In this document: positions 41,697 through 50,175 of the stretch, piece after piece | Numbering within the stretch: the first letter of the stretch is position 1 | Layout of the letters: each line of letters opens with the position of its first letter | Made by a program: the position numbers and the translations under genes | Notes under the pieces: generated by a model | The model's database searches: none | What the model was told of the DNA's origin: nothing | The model's input: the letters and a program-made list of their open reading frames with translations, nothing else | NCBI RefSeq assembly: GCF_034350045.1 | Contig: NZ_CP133781.1 | Location: forward strand, 1,456,001-1,520,000 | From: Pseudomonas sp. CCI4.2 | GTDB taxonomy: Bacteria > Pseudomonadota > Gammaproteobacteria > Pseudomonadales > Pseudomonadaceae | DNA length: 64,000 nucleotides | Direction of reading: 5' to 3'

Positions 41697-43118
41697 ATGC
41701 CAGTGATAACAAAAATCCTGATCGCCAACCGCGGTGAAATTGCTGTCCGGATCGTGCGTGCATGCGCCGAGATGGGCATTCGCTCGGTTGCGGTCTATTC
41801 CGACGCCGACCGTCATGCGCTGCACGTGAAACGCGCTGACGAAGCCCACAGCATTGGCGCCGAACCGCTCGCTGGCTATTTGAACCCGCGCAAGCTGGTC
41901 AATCTGGCCGTGGAAACCGGTTGTGACGCGTTACACCCCGGTTATGGTTTTCTTTCGGAAAACGCTGAACTGGCGGATATCTGCGTTGAGCGTGGGATCA
42001 AATTCATCGGTCCGTCGGCTGAAGTCATTCGCCGCATGGGCGACAAAACCGAAGCGCGCCGCAGCATGATCAAGGCGGGCGTGCCCGTGACGCCGGGCAC
42101 CGAAGGCAACGTTGCGGACATCGCCGAAGCGTTGGTCGAAGGCGAGCGCCTTGGTTATCCGGTGATGCTCAAGGCGACCTCCGGCGGTGGCGGTCGCGGC
42201 ATTCGCCGTTGCAACAGCCCTGAAGAACTGGAGCAGGCGTTTCCTCGGGTGATCTCGGAAGCCACCAAAGCCTTTGGCTCGGCGGAAGTCTTCCTCGAAA
42301 AATGCATCGTCAATCCCAAGCACATCGAAGCCCAGATTCTCGGCGACAGCTTCGGCAACGTCGTTCATCTGTTCGAGCGTGATTGCTCGATCCAGCGTCG
42401 TAACCAGAAGCTGATCGAAATTGCCCCCAGCCCCCAGTTGACCCCTGAACAACGCGCTTACATCGGCGACTTATCAGTGCGTGCGGCTAAGGCGGTGGGC
42501 TACGAGAACGCTGGCACCGTGGAGTTTCTGCTCGCCGAGGGCGAGGTGTACTTCATGGAAATGAACACTCGGGTGCAGGTGGAACACACCATCACCGAAG
42601 AAATCACCGGCATCGACATCGTCCGTGAACAAATTCGCATCGCTTCCGGCCTGCCGTTGTCGGTCAAGCAGGAAGACATCATTCACCGTGGTTTCGCCCT
42701 GCAATTTCGGATCAACGCCGAAGACCCGAAAAACAACTTCCTACCGAGCTTCGGCAAGATCACCCGTTATTACGCGCCCGGCGGTCCCGGCGTGCGCACG
42801 GACACAGCGATTTACACCGGCTACACGATTCCGCCGTTTTACGATTCGATGTGCCTGAAGCTGATCGTCTGGGCGTTGACTTGGGAAGAGGCGATGGACC
42901 GTGGCCTGCGCGCGCTGGACGACATGCGCCTGCAAGGGGTCAAGACCACGGCGGCGTACTACCAGGAAATTTTGCGTAACCCGGAATTCCGTAGCGGCCA
43001 GTTCAACACCAGCTTCGTTGAAGCCCACCCAGAACTGACCAACTATTCGATCAAGCGCAAACCCGAAGAGCTGGCCTTGGCCATCGCCGCCGCCATTGCC
43101 GCCCACGCAGGCCTATGA
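41697..43118 (+). CDS. pycA: Pyruvate carboxylase subunit A (biotin carboxylase)
   Basis: This 473-aa ATP-grasp biotin carboxylase provides the carboxylation half-reaction of two-subunit pyruvate carboxylase, which refills oxaloacetate. It opens ITKILIANRGEIAVRIVRACAEMG. The ATP site has KATSGGGGRGIRRC (about 160-173), and MNTRVQVEHTITEEITG (about 285-301) holds the catalytic arginine region. It is full length. The transferase and biotin-carrier subunit is 103 bp downstream in the same orientation. Confidence 0.95.
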   Translation: MPVITKILIANRGEIAVRIVRACAEMGIRSVAVYSDADRHALHVKRADEAHSIGAEPLAGYLNPRKLVNLAVETGCDALHPGYGFLSENAELADICVERGIKFIGPSAEVIRRMGDKTEARRSMIKAGVPVTPGTEGNVADIAEALVEGERLGYPVMLKATSGGGGRGIRRCNSPEELEQAFPRVISEATKAFGSAEVFLEKCIVNPKHIEAQILGDSFGNVVHLFERDCSIQRRNQKLIEIAPSPQLTPEQRAYIGDLSVRAAKAVGYENAGTVEFLLAEGEVYFMEMNTRVQVEHTITEEITGIDIVREQIRIASGLPLSVKQEDIIHRGFALQFRINAEDPKNNFLPSFGKITRYYAPGGPGVRTDTAIYTGYTIPPFYDSMCLKLIVWALTWEEAMDRGLRALDDMRLQGVKTTAAYYQEILRNPEFRSGQFNTSFVEAHPELTNYSIKRKPEELALAIAAAIAAHAGL

Positions 43119-43126
43119 ATAAGTTA

Positions 43127-43205
43127 GCGGCAAGCTTCAAGCGGCAAGCTGCAAGTAAAAGCCGATTACGCTTTTTCTTGTCGCTTGAAGCTCGCAGCTT
43201 GTCGC
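43127..43205. repeat. Inverted repeat between pycA and pycB
   Basis: gcggcaagc..ttcaagcggcaag and cttgtcgcttgaagctcgcagcttgtcgc form a large imperfect hairpin of the Pseudomonas aagcttcaagc repeat type. It fills the gap between two operon genes and may set their relative expression. Confidence 0.7.
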
Positions 43206-43221
43206 TATAAGGAGCTTTTGA

Positions 43222-45030
43222 ATGTCTAAGAAAATCTTCGTCACTGACACCATCCTGCGTGACGCTCATCAGTCGCTGTTGGCCACTCGCATGCGCACTG
43301 AAGACATGCTGCCGATCTGCGAAAAGCTCGACAAGGTTGGCTATTGGTCGCTGGAAGTGTGGGGCGGCGCGACGTTCGATGCCTGCATCCGTTTTCTGAA
43401 AGAAGACCCGTGGGAGCGCCTGCGCCAGTTGCGTGCGGCGTTGCCTAACACTCGCTTGCAGATGCTGTTGCGCGGTCAGAACCTGTTGGGTTATCGGCAC
43501 TATAGTGACGACGTGGTGCGTGCTTTCGTGGCCAAGGCAGCGGTCAACGGCATCGATGTGTTCCGTATTTTTGATGCGATGAACGACGTTCGTAACCTTC
43601 GGGTGTCGATTGAAGCGGTGAAAGCGGCGGGCAAGCATGCCCAAGGCACCCTCGCTTACACCACGAGCCCAGTGCACACCATCGACGCGTTTGTCGCCCA
43701 AGCCAAACAAATGGAAGCCATGGGTTGCGACTCGGTGGCGATCAAGGACATGGCCGGCCTGTTGACGCCGTATGCCACTGGCGAATTGGTCAAGGCGCTG
43801 AAGTCTGAGCAATCGCTGCCGGTGTTCATTCATTCCCATGACACGGCTGGTCTGGCCGCCATGTGTCAGCTGAAAGCGATTGAAAACGGCGCCGATCACA
43901 TCGACACCGCCATCTCCAGCTTCGCTTGGGGTACCAGCCATCCGGGCACCGAGTCGATGGTCGCTGCGCTCAAGGGGAGCGAATTCGATACCGGTTTGAA
44001 CCTGGAACTGCTGCAGGAAATTGGTTTGTACTTCTACGCAGTGCGTAAGAAATACCACCAGTTTGAGAGTGAATTTACCTCTGTCGACACCCGTGTGCAG
44101 GTCAACCAAGTGCCGGGCGGGATGATTTCCAACCTGGCCAACCAGCTCAAAGAGCAGGGCGCGCTGAACCGCATGGCCGAAGTGATGGCGGAAATTCCTC
44201 GGGTTCGTAAAGACCTCGGCTACCCGCCGCTGGTCACCCCGACTTCTCAGATCGTCGGTACTCAGGCGTTTTTTAACGTGCTGGCCGGTGAGCGCTACAA
44301 AACCATCACCAACGAAGTGAAGCTGTACCTTCAAGGCGGTTACGGTAAAGCGCCGGGTATCGTGGATGAAGAGCTGCGCCGTCAGGCCATTGGCAACGAA
44401 GAACTGATCGACGTGCGCCCTGCGGATTTGCTCAAGCCGGAAATGGTCAAGCTGCGGGCTGAAATAGGTGCGGTGGCCACGTCCGAAGAAGACGTGCTGA
44501 CCTATGCCATGTTCCCGGATATCGGGCGCAAATTCCTCGAAGAGCGCGCAGCGGGCACGTTGAAACCTGAAGAGCTGTTGCCAATTCCCGAAGCGGGCGG
44601 TGTCAGCAAAGCGGGCGGCGAGGGCGTACCGACTGAGTTCGTGATCGACGTACACGGTGAAAGCTACCGCGTCGACATCACCGGTGTCGGCGTCAAAGCC
44701 GGCGGCAAGCGTCACTTCTACCTGACCATCGATGGCATGCCGGAAGAGGTGGTTTTCGAACCGCTCAACGAATTCGTGGGTGGCGGCATCGGCAAGCGCG
44801 CGCAAGCGACAGAACCGGGCCATGTGAGCACCACCATGCCGGGCAACATCGTCGAAGTATTGGTCAAAGAGGGCGACGTGGTCAAAGCCGGTCAGGCCTT
44901 GCTGATCACCGAAGCGATGAAGATGGAGACTGAAGTACAGGCCACCATCGCGGGCAAAGTCACGGCGATTCATGTCGCCAAAGGGGACCGCGTCAACCCA
45001 GGCGAAATCCTGGTGGAAATCGAGGGCTGA
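43222..45030 (+). CDS. pycB: Pyruvate carboxylase subunit B (carboxyltransferase and biotin carrier)
   Basis: This 602-aa protein is homologous to oxaloacetate decarboxylase alpha (oadA). The TIM-barrel carboxyltransferase starts FVTDTILRDAHQSLLATRMRTEDM and has the metal-binding histidines in FIHSHDTAG. The C-terminal biotin domain has the biotinylated lysine K567 in EAMKMETEV. There is no sodium-pump beta or gamma subunit nearby, so the pyruvate carboxylase role with pycA is likely. The start has AAGGAGC 7 bp upstream. A strong terminator follows. Confidence 0.94.
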   Translation: MSKKIFVTDTILRDAHQSLLATRMRTEDMLPICEKLDKVGYWSLEVWGGATFDACIRFLKEDPWERLRQLRAALPNTRLQMLLRGQNLLGYRHYSDDVVRAFVAKAAVNGIDVFRIFDAMNDVRNLRVSIEAVKAAGKHAQGTLAYTTSPVHTIDAFVAQAKQMEAMGCDSVAIKDMAGLLTPYATGELVKALKSEQSLPVFIHSHDTAGLAAMCQLKAIENGADHIDTAISSFAWGTSHPGTESMVAALKGSEFDTGLNLELLQEIGLYFYAVRKKYHQFESEFTSVDTRVQVNQVPGGMISNLANQLKEQGALNRMAEVMAEIPRVRKDLGYPPLVTPTSQIVGTQAFFNVLAGERYKTITNEVKLYLQGGYGKAPGIVDEELRRQAIGNEELIDVRPADLLKPEMVKLRAEIGAVATSEEDVLTYAMFPDIGRKFLEERAAGTLKPEELLPIPEAGGVSKAGGEGVPTEFVIDVHGESYRVDITGVGVKAGGKRHFYLTIDGMPEEVVFEPLNEFVGGGIGKRAQATEPGHVSTTMPGNIVEVLVKEGDVVKAGQALLITEAMKMETEVQATIAGKVTAIHVAKGDRVNPGEILVEIEG

Positions 45031-45059
45031 TTCGATACCCGCTTAACTGTTTACTCTGG

Positions 45060-45087
45060 GGGGAGCACTTGTGGCTCCCCTTTTTTT
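45060..45087 (+). terminator. Rho-independent terminator of the pyc operon
   Basis: GGGGAGC-acttgtg-GCTCCCC is followed by seven T. It is 29 bp after the pycB stop codon. Confidence 0.95.
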
Positions 45088-45118
45088 AATTTCGAATTCA
45101 ACCTGTGGGATTGCCCGA

Positions 45119-45214
45119 AATTCTGTGGGACCGAATTTATTCGGGAATGGATTTCACATCCAACCTCATCGGCGCCTGATACGACGCCTTCCCGAATAAA
45201 TTCGGTCCCACATA
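45119..45214. repeat. Long inverted repeat of the gtgggaccgaatttattcggga type
   Basis: Arms tctgtgggaccgaatttattc and gaataaattcggtcccacat are separated by about 48 bp. The same arm occurs singly at 38671-38692. Confidence 0.8.
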
Positions 45215-45309
45215 TGTCGTTGTTTTCAGAATTCTGAGCTGCCCAAGGCTGCGATAAGATTTTTCAGTGCCGACTATTTCGTGTCTGCCAAAAAACTCTG
45301 TGGGAGATT

Positions 45310-46272
45310 CTATGTTTGAGCGCAACCCCCAGACCAAATTTTGGGGGTGTATTTCGTTTTGTTTTTCATCAGGGAAAACATTACCCGCGCCAGCTTGCGA
45401 GCAAGGATCACCAGCGCTTGAGTGGCCTTGAATCCTCTAGCCAGGTAACTCTCGTAAAAGGGTTTCCACGTTTTAGACCGACTGGCAGCCATGGAGCTGT
45501 TGTGCAGCAGACGCCGCCATTCCGAGTCCCCTCGTTTGGAGAGGCGCCTTTCTTGATCCTTTTGTCCTGACTGCCTGACGCGCAGGTCCAGCCCCAGGAA
45601 GGCGATAAACGCGTCGCTGTTGGCAAAATCACCTCGTATAAATGCAGTGGCCATTGCAGTTCCGGTCAGTACGCCCACGCCCTCTACGGCCTGGCAGCGT
45701 TTCACTTGCTCCTGTATTCCAGCTTCTTCAGCAAGGGCTTTCAGAGTCGTCTGGATCGCTTTCTCGAAATGATCAATCGCGGCCAAAAACTCGTCAAACG
45801 CCTCTTCCATCTGGCTTTCAGCTTCCCAACTTTGTTTCATTTTTACGCGGCATTGAATCAACTTGGCACGGCGCAGAAGCAGGCTTTTGAGCTGTGTATA
45901 GGCTCTTGGAGGCGGGCTCCAGATCCTCAGTGTATCGGACTCTTTAGTCAGGTAACGCGCCAGCAAATGAGCATCCGAGGCATCTGTTTTTGCACGAATA
46001 CCAAGAGACTCGCGATATTTGCTAACACGACTGCCATCAATGACATACACGTCGTGACCCATGTCATGGGCCAGTTCGGTCGTATCAAGGTGGTAGATAC
46101 CGGTGGCCTCAAGTCCAATCGCAGTGTGCGCCGGAAGTTTTTTGAGCCATTTTCTGAGCGAGGATCGCTCGTTGGCAACGATCTCGATTTGTTGCAGATC
46201 GGACCGATAAACAACGATTTCAGCCTTCGCAACATCCACACCGACGACCACCTGTGCAGTTAGGATTGTCAT
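45310..46272 (-). CDS. IS110-family transposase (DEDD recombinase)
   Basis: This 320-aa transposase has an N-terminal RuvC-like DEDD domain with D13 (VGVDVAK), E55 (GLEATGIY), D97 and D100 (KTDASDAHLLARY). The C-terminal Tnp20 domain contains VEGVGVLTGTAMAT and FLGLDLRVRQSGQ with the likely nucleophilic serine. The stop codon lies at the very end of the element. Such enzymes use an RNA from the same element to choose donor and target DNA. Confidence 0.95.
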   Translation of the reverse strand: MTILTAQVVVGVDVAKAEIVVYRSDLQQIEIVANERSSLRKWLKKLPAHTAIGLEATGIYHLDTTELAHDMGHDVYVIDGSRVSKYRESLGIRAKTDASDAHLLARYLTKESDTLRIWSPPPRAYTQLKSLLLRRAKLIQCRVKMKQSWEAESQMEEAFDEFLAAIDHFEKAIQTTLKALAEEAGIQEQVKRCQAVEGVGVLTGTAMATAFIRGDFANSDAFIAFLGLDLRVRQSGQKDQERRLSKRGDSEWRRLLHNSSMAASRSKTWKPFYESYLARGFKATQALVILARKLARVMFSLMKNKTKYTPKIWSGGCAQT

Positions 46273-46380
46273 CGCATGTTCTCCGAGCTAGGGTTTAAGG
46301 ACTTGTCGGGGTTCACCGTTGCGCTGACTTGTCTCTATTGTCGGTCTGAGCCGATGCATTCCTTATCGGCGCATTGGGTG

Positions 46381-46456
46381 AAGGGGTGGGACGAAAGTCT
46401 CCCACGGTCTGTACTGTACGAGTCAGATGTTTGGCTTTTTGTCCCACCCACCCCTT
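46381..46456 (-). ncRNA. Bridge-RNA target-binding loop of the IS110 element
   Basis: On the transposase strand, upstream of the gene, AAGGGGTGGGTGGGAC (46456-46441) pairs with GTCCCACCCCTT (46392-46381) around a large internal loop. The loop carries AAGCCAA (46437-46431) and GTGGGAG (46405-46399). AAGCCAA equals the left target flank (complement of 46475-46481), and GTGGGAG is the complement of the right target flank (45300-45306). This is the guide order described for IS621-type bridge RNAs. The full RNA probably extends over about 46285-46470. The donor loop is not clear to me. Confidence 0.75.
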
Positions 46457-46474
46457 CAAGTTTAAACATACAAG

Positions 46475-46625
46475 TTGGCTTGCCAACGAAAGCGTCAATG
46501 CAGGCGACCCAGGTTTCAGGGTGACATTAGCGGCGTGATTATGGGCCTCTTCGCAGGCAAGCCTACTCCCAGGATTCGTGGCTGCTTGCTATCAACCGTG
46601 CCAATGAAACCCCAGAGCCGTGCCG
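46475..46625. repeat. Dispersed intergenic repeat, copy B
   Basis: This is the inverted homologue of 4755-4912: ttggcttgccaacgaaagcg, acccaggtttca, cttcgcaggcaagcct and gccaatgaaaccccagagccg recur in order. The IS110 element has inserted at one edge of it. Positions 46626-46717 hold only a REP fragment. Confidence 0.75.
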
Positions 46626-46717
46626 GCTTCGCAGCCTTCGGCAGCTCAGTTGCCGGTGTTTACTGAGACCACCTCAACGCATGAATGAAATCGGTCCCAC
46701 AGTTACGGCCTGTGCCA

Positions 46718-47389
46718 TTAGCCTCGGAAAGTTTCCAACGATCGAATCTGCTGCCCACCCTCAAAGTTATCCACGGCCAACCAGCCTTCAAACGCTTGCT
46801 GCAACGCTGGCCATTCCGCGTCGGTTATCGAGTACCACGTGGTGTCCCGATTGACCCCTTTCACCACCATGTGCTGGCGGAAGGTGCCTTCGAAGGTAAA
46901 GCCGAAGCGTTCGGCGGCGCGTTTGGAGCGCTGGTTACTGTCGTTGCATTTCCACTCCAAACGCCGATGGCCCAACGCGAAGGACTCTTTGGCCAGCAGG
47001 TAAATGACCTCGGTGCCTTTGGCGGTGCGTTGCATGGCGCCGCCAAACATCACGTGGCCGATTTCGATTCGGCCATGATCAGGGACGATCGACATCAGGC
47101 TCAGGCAGCCGTCCACGATTCCGGTCTCGCGGTCGATCACGGTGTAAAACCAAGGGTCGTTCCCCGCTGCGAGGCGACTTAGCCAGTTGTCGAACTCGGC
47201 GCGTTGGTTGAACGGGCCATACGGCAAATAATCCCACAGCTTCGGGTCGGAATTCGGGCCCTGCAAAGCGGTCCATAAACCATCGCAGTGACGCACGGCG
47301 TCCAGTTTTTCAAGACGTATGAAGCGGCCTTCGATGGGTTTGGCATTCGGCAACTTAGCCGTTTGCCAGTGCAGTTCAGCGGTCGACAT
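46718..47389 (-). CDS. GNAT acetyltransferase (RimJ/RimL-like)
   Basis: This 223-aa N-acetyltransferase has GRFIRLEKLDAVRHCDGLW at about 20-38, SIVPDHGRIEIGHVMFGGAMQRTAKGTEVIYLL in the acetyl-CoA-binding region and the RLEWKCNDSNQRSKRAAERFGFTFEGTFRQHMV block typical of the RimJ/RimL branch. The substrate is unknown. I start at ATG 47389, 16 bp after the upstream gene's stop codon. It is third in an operon with another GNAT and paiB. Confidence 0.86.
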   Translation of the reverse strand: MSTAELHWQTAKLPNAKPIEGRFIRLEKLDAVRHCDGLWTALQGPNSDPKLWDYLPYGPFNQRAEFDNWLSRLAAGNDPWFYTVIDRETGIVDGCLSLMSIVPDHGRIEIGHVMFGGAMQRTAKGTEVIYLLAKESFALGHRRLEWKCNDSNQRSKRAAERFGFTFEGTFRQHMVVKGVNRDTTWYSITDAEWPALQQAFEGWLAVDNFEGGQQIRSLETFRG

Positions 47390-47405
47390 GAGCAGAATTC
47401 CAGGG

Positions 47406-47852
47406 CTAGAGCGGTTTACGAAATTGAATGAAACCGGGGCGTTCGGCAATGCGTTCATACAGCTGAATGGCGGTGGCATTGGTTTCGTGGGTCAGCCAAT
47501 GAACCTTGTCGCAGTTATTTTCAGCGGCGGTGGCGTAGACGTATTCGATTAACTGCCTGCCGACCCCGGTGCCGCGCTGCTCCGGGCTGACCAGCAGGTC
47601 TTGCAGGTAGCAAGCGTTCTTGATGCTCCAGTTAGAGCGATGGTAGATGAAGTGAACCATGCCAACCGCTTTGTCACCGCTCCAGGCGAGGGCAGCGTTG
47701 GTGGGTTCGCTCGGGTTTAGGATTCGCTGCCAAGTGACGTCACTGACGCTGTCGGGCAATTCGGTCTTGTAGAACGTCAAATAGGCTTTCCACAGCGGCA
47801 GCCAAGCGGCGTGGTCTTCCGGCGTGACGGGGCGGATCTGTATGTCGGTCAT
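47406..47852 (-). CDS. GNAT acetyltransferase
   Basis: This 148-aa N-acetyltransferase opens IQIRPVTPEDHAAWLPLWKAYL and has the acetyl-CoA motif LQDLLVSPEQRGTGVGRQLIEYV. It ends HETNATAIQLYERIAERPGFIQF. The substrate is unknown. ATG 47852 is preferred over the adjacent ATG at 47855. It lies 10 bp behind paiB. Confidence 0.87.
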   Translation of the reverse strand: MTDIQIRPVTPEDHAAWLPLWKAYLTFYKTELPDSVSDVTWQRILNPSEPTNAALAWSGDKAVGMVHFIYHRSNWSIKNACYLQDLLVSPEQRGTGVGRQLIEYVYATAAENNCDKVHWLTHETNATAIQLYERIAERPGFIQFRKPL

Positions 47853-47862
47853 CAATGGCTCC

Positions 47863-48486
47863 TTAGCGCATCAGTCGGGCGAGTTCGTTGTCATTGGGCG
47901 CGGCACTGGCGGCGAGTCCGTCACGGACGCCTGCAATGTCAGCCGCGTTGCGGTTCTGGTTGAGCTTGCGCTTGCCTTCGAGCCGGGTGATCGGCACGGC
48001 AAACCCGACGATGGCGCCGAGCATTTTGTCGATGTACTCCTTTGGCGCGTCCTCCACCGCCCAAGGCATGGCGCGTCCGGCTTCATGCTTGTCGGTCAAA
48101 GCGCTGACCAGATCAAGCAGTCGACTCGCGTCGTGAAACACTTCGGGCGTGCCATAGGCGTGAATCGCCAAAAAATTCCAGGTGGGCACCACTTGGCCAT
48201 GTTCGGCCTTGCTCGGGTAAAACGACGGGCTGACGTAGGCGTCCGGGCCGGCGAAGATCAACAGGGCTTCGGCGCCGCTGGCCAGCTCCTTCCACTGCGG
48301 GTTGGCTTTGGCCAAATGCCCGTGCAGCGTGCCGTTCGGGCCTTGGTCCGGGCTGAGCAGCAGCGGCACATGGTTCGCCAGTAAGCCCAGCGCGCCGTGG
48401 GTGACCAAAACGGCGAGGCGCGTGCCTTCCATTTGCTGGTGCAGGAGGGCGAGATCCTCTTCTTTAAATGCGCTGGGTAGGTACAT
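47863..48486 (-). CDS. PaiB-type FMN-binding protein
   Basis: This 207-aa flavin-reductase-like split-barrel protein of the PaiB family opens MYLPSAFKEEDLALLHQQM and has HVPLLLSPDQGPNGTLHGHLAKANPQW, where the substrate and FMN site lies, and YPSKAEHGQVVPTWNF. PaiB and GNAT enzymes occur together (paiAB of Bacillus), as here. Its role in regulation or polyamine metabolism is not proven. It is divergent from a MocR regulator that probably controls this operon. Confidence 0.88.
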   Translation of the reverse strand: MYLPSAFKEEDLALLHQQMEGTRLAVLVTHGALGLLANHVPLLLSPDQGPNGTLHGHLAKANPQWKELASGAEALLIFAGPDAYVSPSFYPSKAEHGQVVPTWNFLAIHAYGTPEVFHDASRLLDLVSALTDKHEAGRAMPWAVEDAPKEYIDKMLGAIVGFAVPITRLEGKRKLNQNRNAADIAGVRDGLAASAAPNDNELARLMR

Positions 48487-48574
48487 GAGTTTTTCCTTGG
48501 CGGATGGCTAAATCTTAGGCACGCTATTGGTTGGTTGTAAGAGCCATTAACGATCAATTTCGTAGGGCCAATTC

Positions 48575-50131
48575 ATGGCGTTCAGCACTTCTTCTTTTCC
48601 ATTCGATCCTGCCGGTATCGAACTTGATCCCAGCCGTGGGCTGAGCCGTCAGCTCTATCAAACGCTACGCCAGCGGATTCTCGACGGCAGTTTGAGCAGT
48701 GGCACACGGTTACCCGCCAGCCGGGATCTGGCGTCGTCGTTGTCGATTTCCCGAAACAGCGTCATGCGCGCCTACGACCAGCTCTATGCCGAGGGTTTTA
48801 CCGAAGGGCGCATTGGCGACGGCACTTACGTTGCGCAGCTTGCGTCACCATCGGTCGCGTCAAAGAAGGCAGTTAAGTTATCCACAAAAGTGTCCACAGG
48901 CTTATCAACAGGCTTACCCACAGCCTTATCCACAGTTTCGTCTGATTCGGGTCACGTTCAGCCTGAAAAAGTTGTCTACAACACCGCACTGAATTTGCTT
49001 CAACAGCATCATTTGCCGCCACCGCGAGGCGATGCTCCACGGGCGTTTCGGGTGGGCGTGCCGGCATTTGACCTGTTCCCATTCGGCGTTTGGGGTAAGT
49101 TACACGCCGCTTTTTGGCGCAACCCGGACTTGGGCAAGCTGGGATACGGCGAGCCCGCAGGAGACTGGCGCCTGCGCGAGTTGATCTCGGCCTATTTGCG
49201 CAGTTCCAGAGGCTTGCATTGCAGCCCTGAACAAATAGTAATCACCAGTGGCGCACAGCAAGCGATTAGCCTTTGTGCACAGCTGTTGGTCGAAGTGGGC
49301 GACGCGGTGGCGGTGGAAAATCCGGGGTATCGCGCAGCGGCCCACGCATTCGCCATCGCCGGGGCGCAGTTGCACGGCATCGGCGTGGACAACGAAGGCA
49401 TGCGTTGTTCCGAACTACTGCACAGCGATTGCACCCTGGCGTATGTCACGCCGTCACACCAATACCCGACAGGCGTGACCATGAGTTTGGCGCGGCGCCT
49501 TGAAATCCTTACTTGGGCAGAACGGACTCAAGGCTGGATCGTCGAGGATGATTACGACGGTGAGTACCGTTACAGCGGTGCGCCATTGGCACCCTTGGCG
49601 GCGCTGGATCAGAACGGACGGGTGTTGTACGTCGGCACCTTTGGCAAAATTGCTTTTCCGGCCCTGCGCCTGGGCTATTTGGTGCTACCGCTGGGGTTGG
49701 TGGAAGCCTTCAGTCAGCGCCGAGCCGTGGACATGCGTCACTCCGAAGTCGGGACGCAGGCGGTCATGGCTGAATTCATCGCCGCCGGGCATTTCCAGCG
49801 ACACATCCGTCGCATGCGCCGCGCTGCGCTGAGTCGTCGGGATGCGTTGTTGGCGGGCTGGCCGCACGGCATCAGCGGCTGTGGCGCGATGCCGAAGGTC
49901 GTCGCCGGACTGCACGTTGCGGTGCCGGTATCCACCTTGGCCCGTGAGGGAGAATTGATCGACAAGGCCGCAAGCGTCGGCGTTGAGATCAACCCGTTGA
50001 GCGATTATTGGTTGCCGACGTCTTCTGAGCCTGTGGATAACCGTGCAGGGTTGGTCTTGGGTTTCGCCGCCATGCCTGAGCCAAGCATTCGCGAGGCGCT
50101 GGATAAGCTGCGCCAAGTGTGGGCGAATTAA
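48575..50131 (+). CDS. MocR/PdxR-type regulator (GntR helix-turn-helix plus aminotransferase domain)
   Basis: This 518-aa regulator has an N-terminal winged helix (SRQLYQTLRQRILDGSLSSGTRLPASRDLA, about 23-52; SISRNSVMRAYDQLYAEGF) and a C-terminal class I aminotransferase-like domain (about 150-518). The PLP site includes VTPSHQYPTG, IVEDDYDGEYRY and the lysine in GTFGKIAFP. The linker at residues about 102-121 is built of five four-residue repeats (LSTK, VSTG, LSTG, LPTA, LSTV) from a 12-bp DNA tandem repeat. Divergence from paiB-GNAT-GNAT suggests it controls them, with PLP or an amine as ligand. Confidence 0.9.
   Translation: MAFSTSSFPFDPAGIELDPSRGLSRQLYQTLRQRILDGSLSSGTRLPASRDLASSLSISRNSVMRAYDQLYAEGFTEGRIGDGTYVAQLASPSVASKKAVKLSTKVSTGLSTGLPTALSTVSSDSGHVQPEKVVYNTALNLLQQHHLPPPRGDAPRAFRVGVPAFDLFPFGVWGKLHAAFWRNPDLGKLGYGEPAGDWRLRELISAYLRSSRGLHCSPEQIVITSGAQQAISLCAQLLVEVGDAVAVENPGYRAAAHAFAIAGAQLHGIGVDNEGMRCSELLHSDCTLAYVTPSHQYPTGVTMSLARRLEILTWAERTQGWIVEDDYDGEYRYSGAPLAPLAALDQNGRVLYVGTFGKIAFPALRLGYLVLPLGLVEAFSQRRAVDMRHSEVGTQAVMAEFIAAGHFQRHIRRMRRAALSRRDALLAGWPHGISGCGAMPKVVAGLHVAVPVSTLAREGELIDKAASVGVEINPLSDYWLPTSSEPVDNRAGLVLGFAAMPEPSIREALDKLRQVWAN
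48878..48937 (+). repeat. Five 12-bp tandem repeats with DnaA-box-like core
   Basis: Nonamers begin at 48878, 48890, 48902, 48914 and 48926, exactly 12 bp apart: TTATCCACA, GTGTCCACA, TTATCAACA, TTACCCACA, TTATCCACA. Two are perfect DnaA boxes and two have one mismatch. They lie in frame inside the linker of the MocR gene. Confidence 0.9.
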
Positions 50132-50175
50132 GCGTTTATACTCGCGCCATTGCACTTCACTCACCGAGATCCGTT

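Larger units (their letters stand above)
45307..46474 (-). mobile_element. IS110-family insertion sequence
   Basis: The element is about 1.17 kb and encodes a DEDD transposase. Joining the flanks regenerates a normal REP-type sequence: ctgtgggag at 45298-45306 and ttggcttgccaacg from 46475. AG (CT on the element's coding strand) is present at both junctions (45305-45306 and 46473-46474), as expected for an IS110 core dinucleotide. Short subterminal repeats tatgttt are seen at both ends. There is no ordinary target duplication, as usual in this family. A bridge-RNA-like hairpin precedes the transposase. Confidence 0.85.

Noticed and set aside
43051..44973. 640-aa open frame antisense to pycB
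   Set aside because: It is a histidine- and arginine-rich shadow of a highly codon-biased gene, with no domain features.
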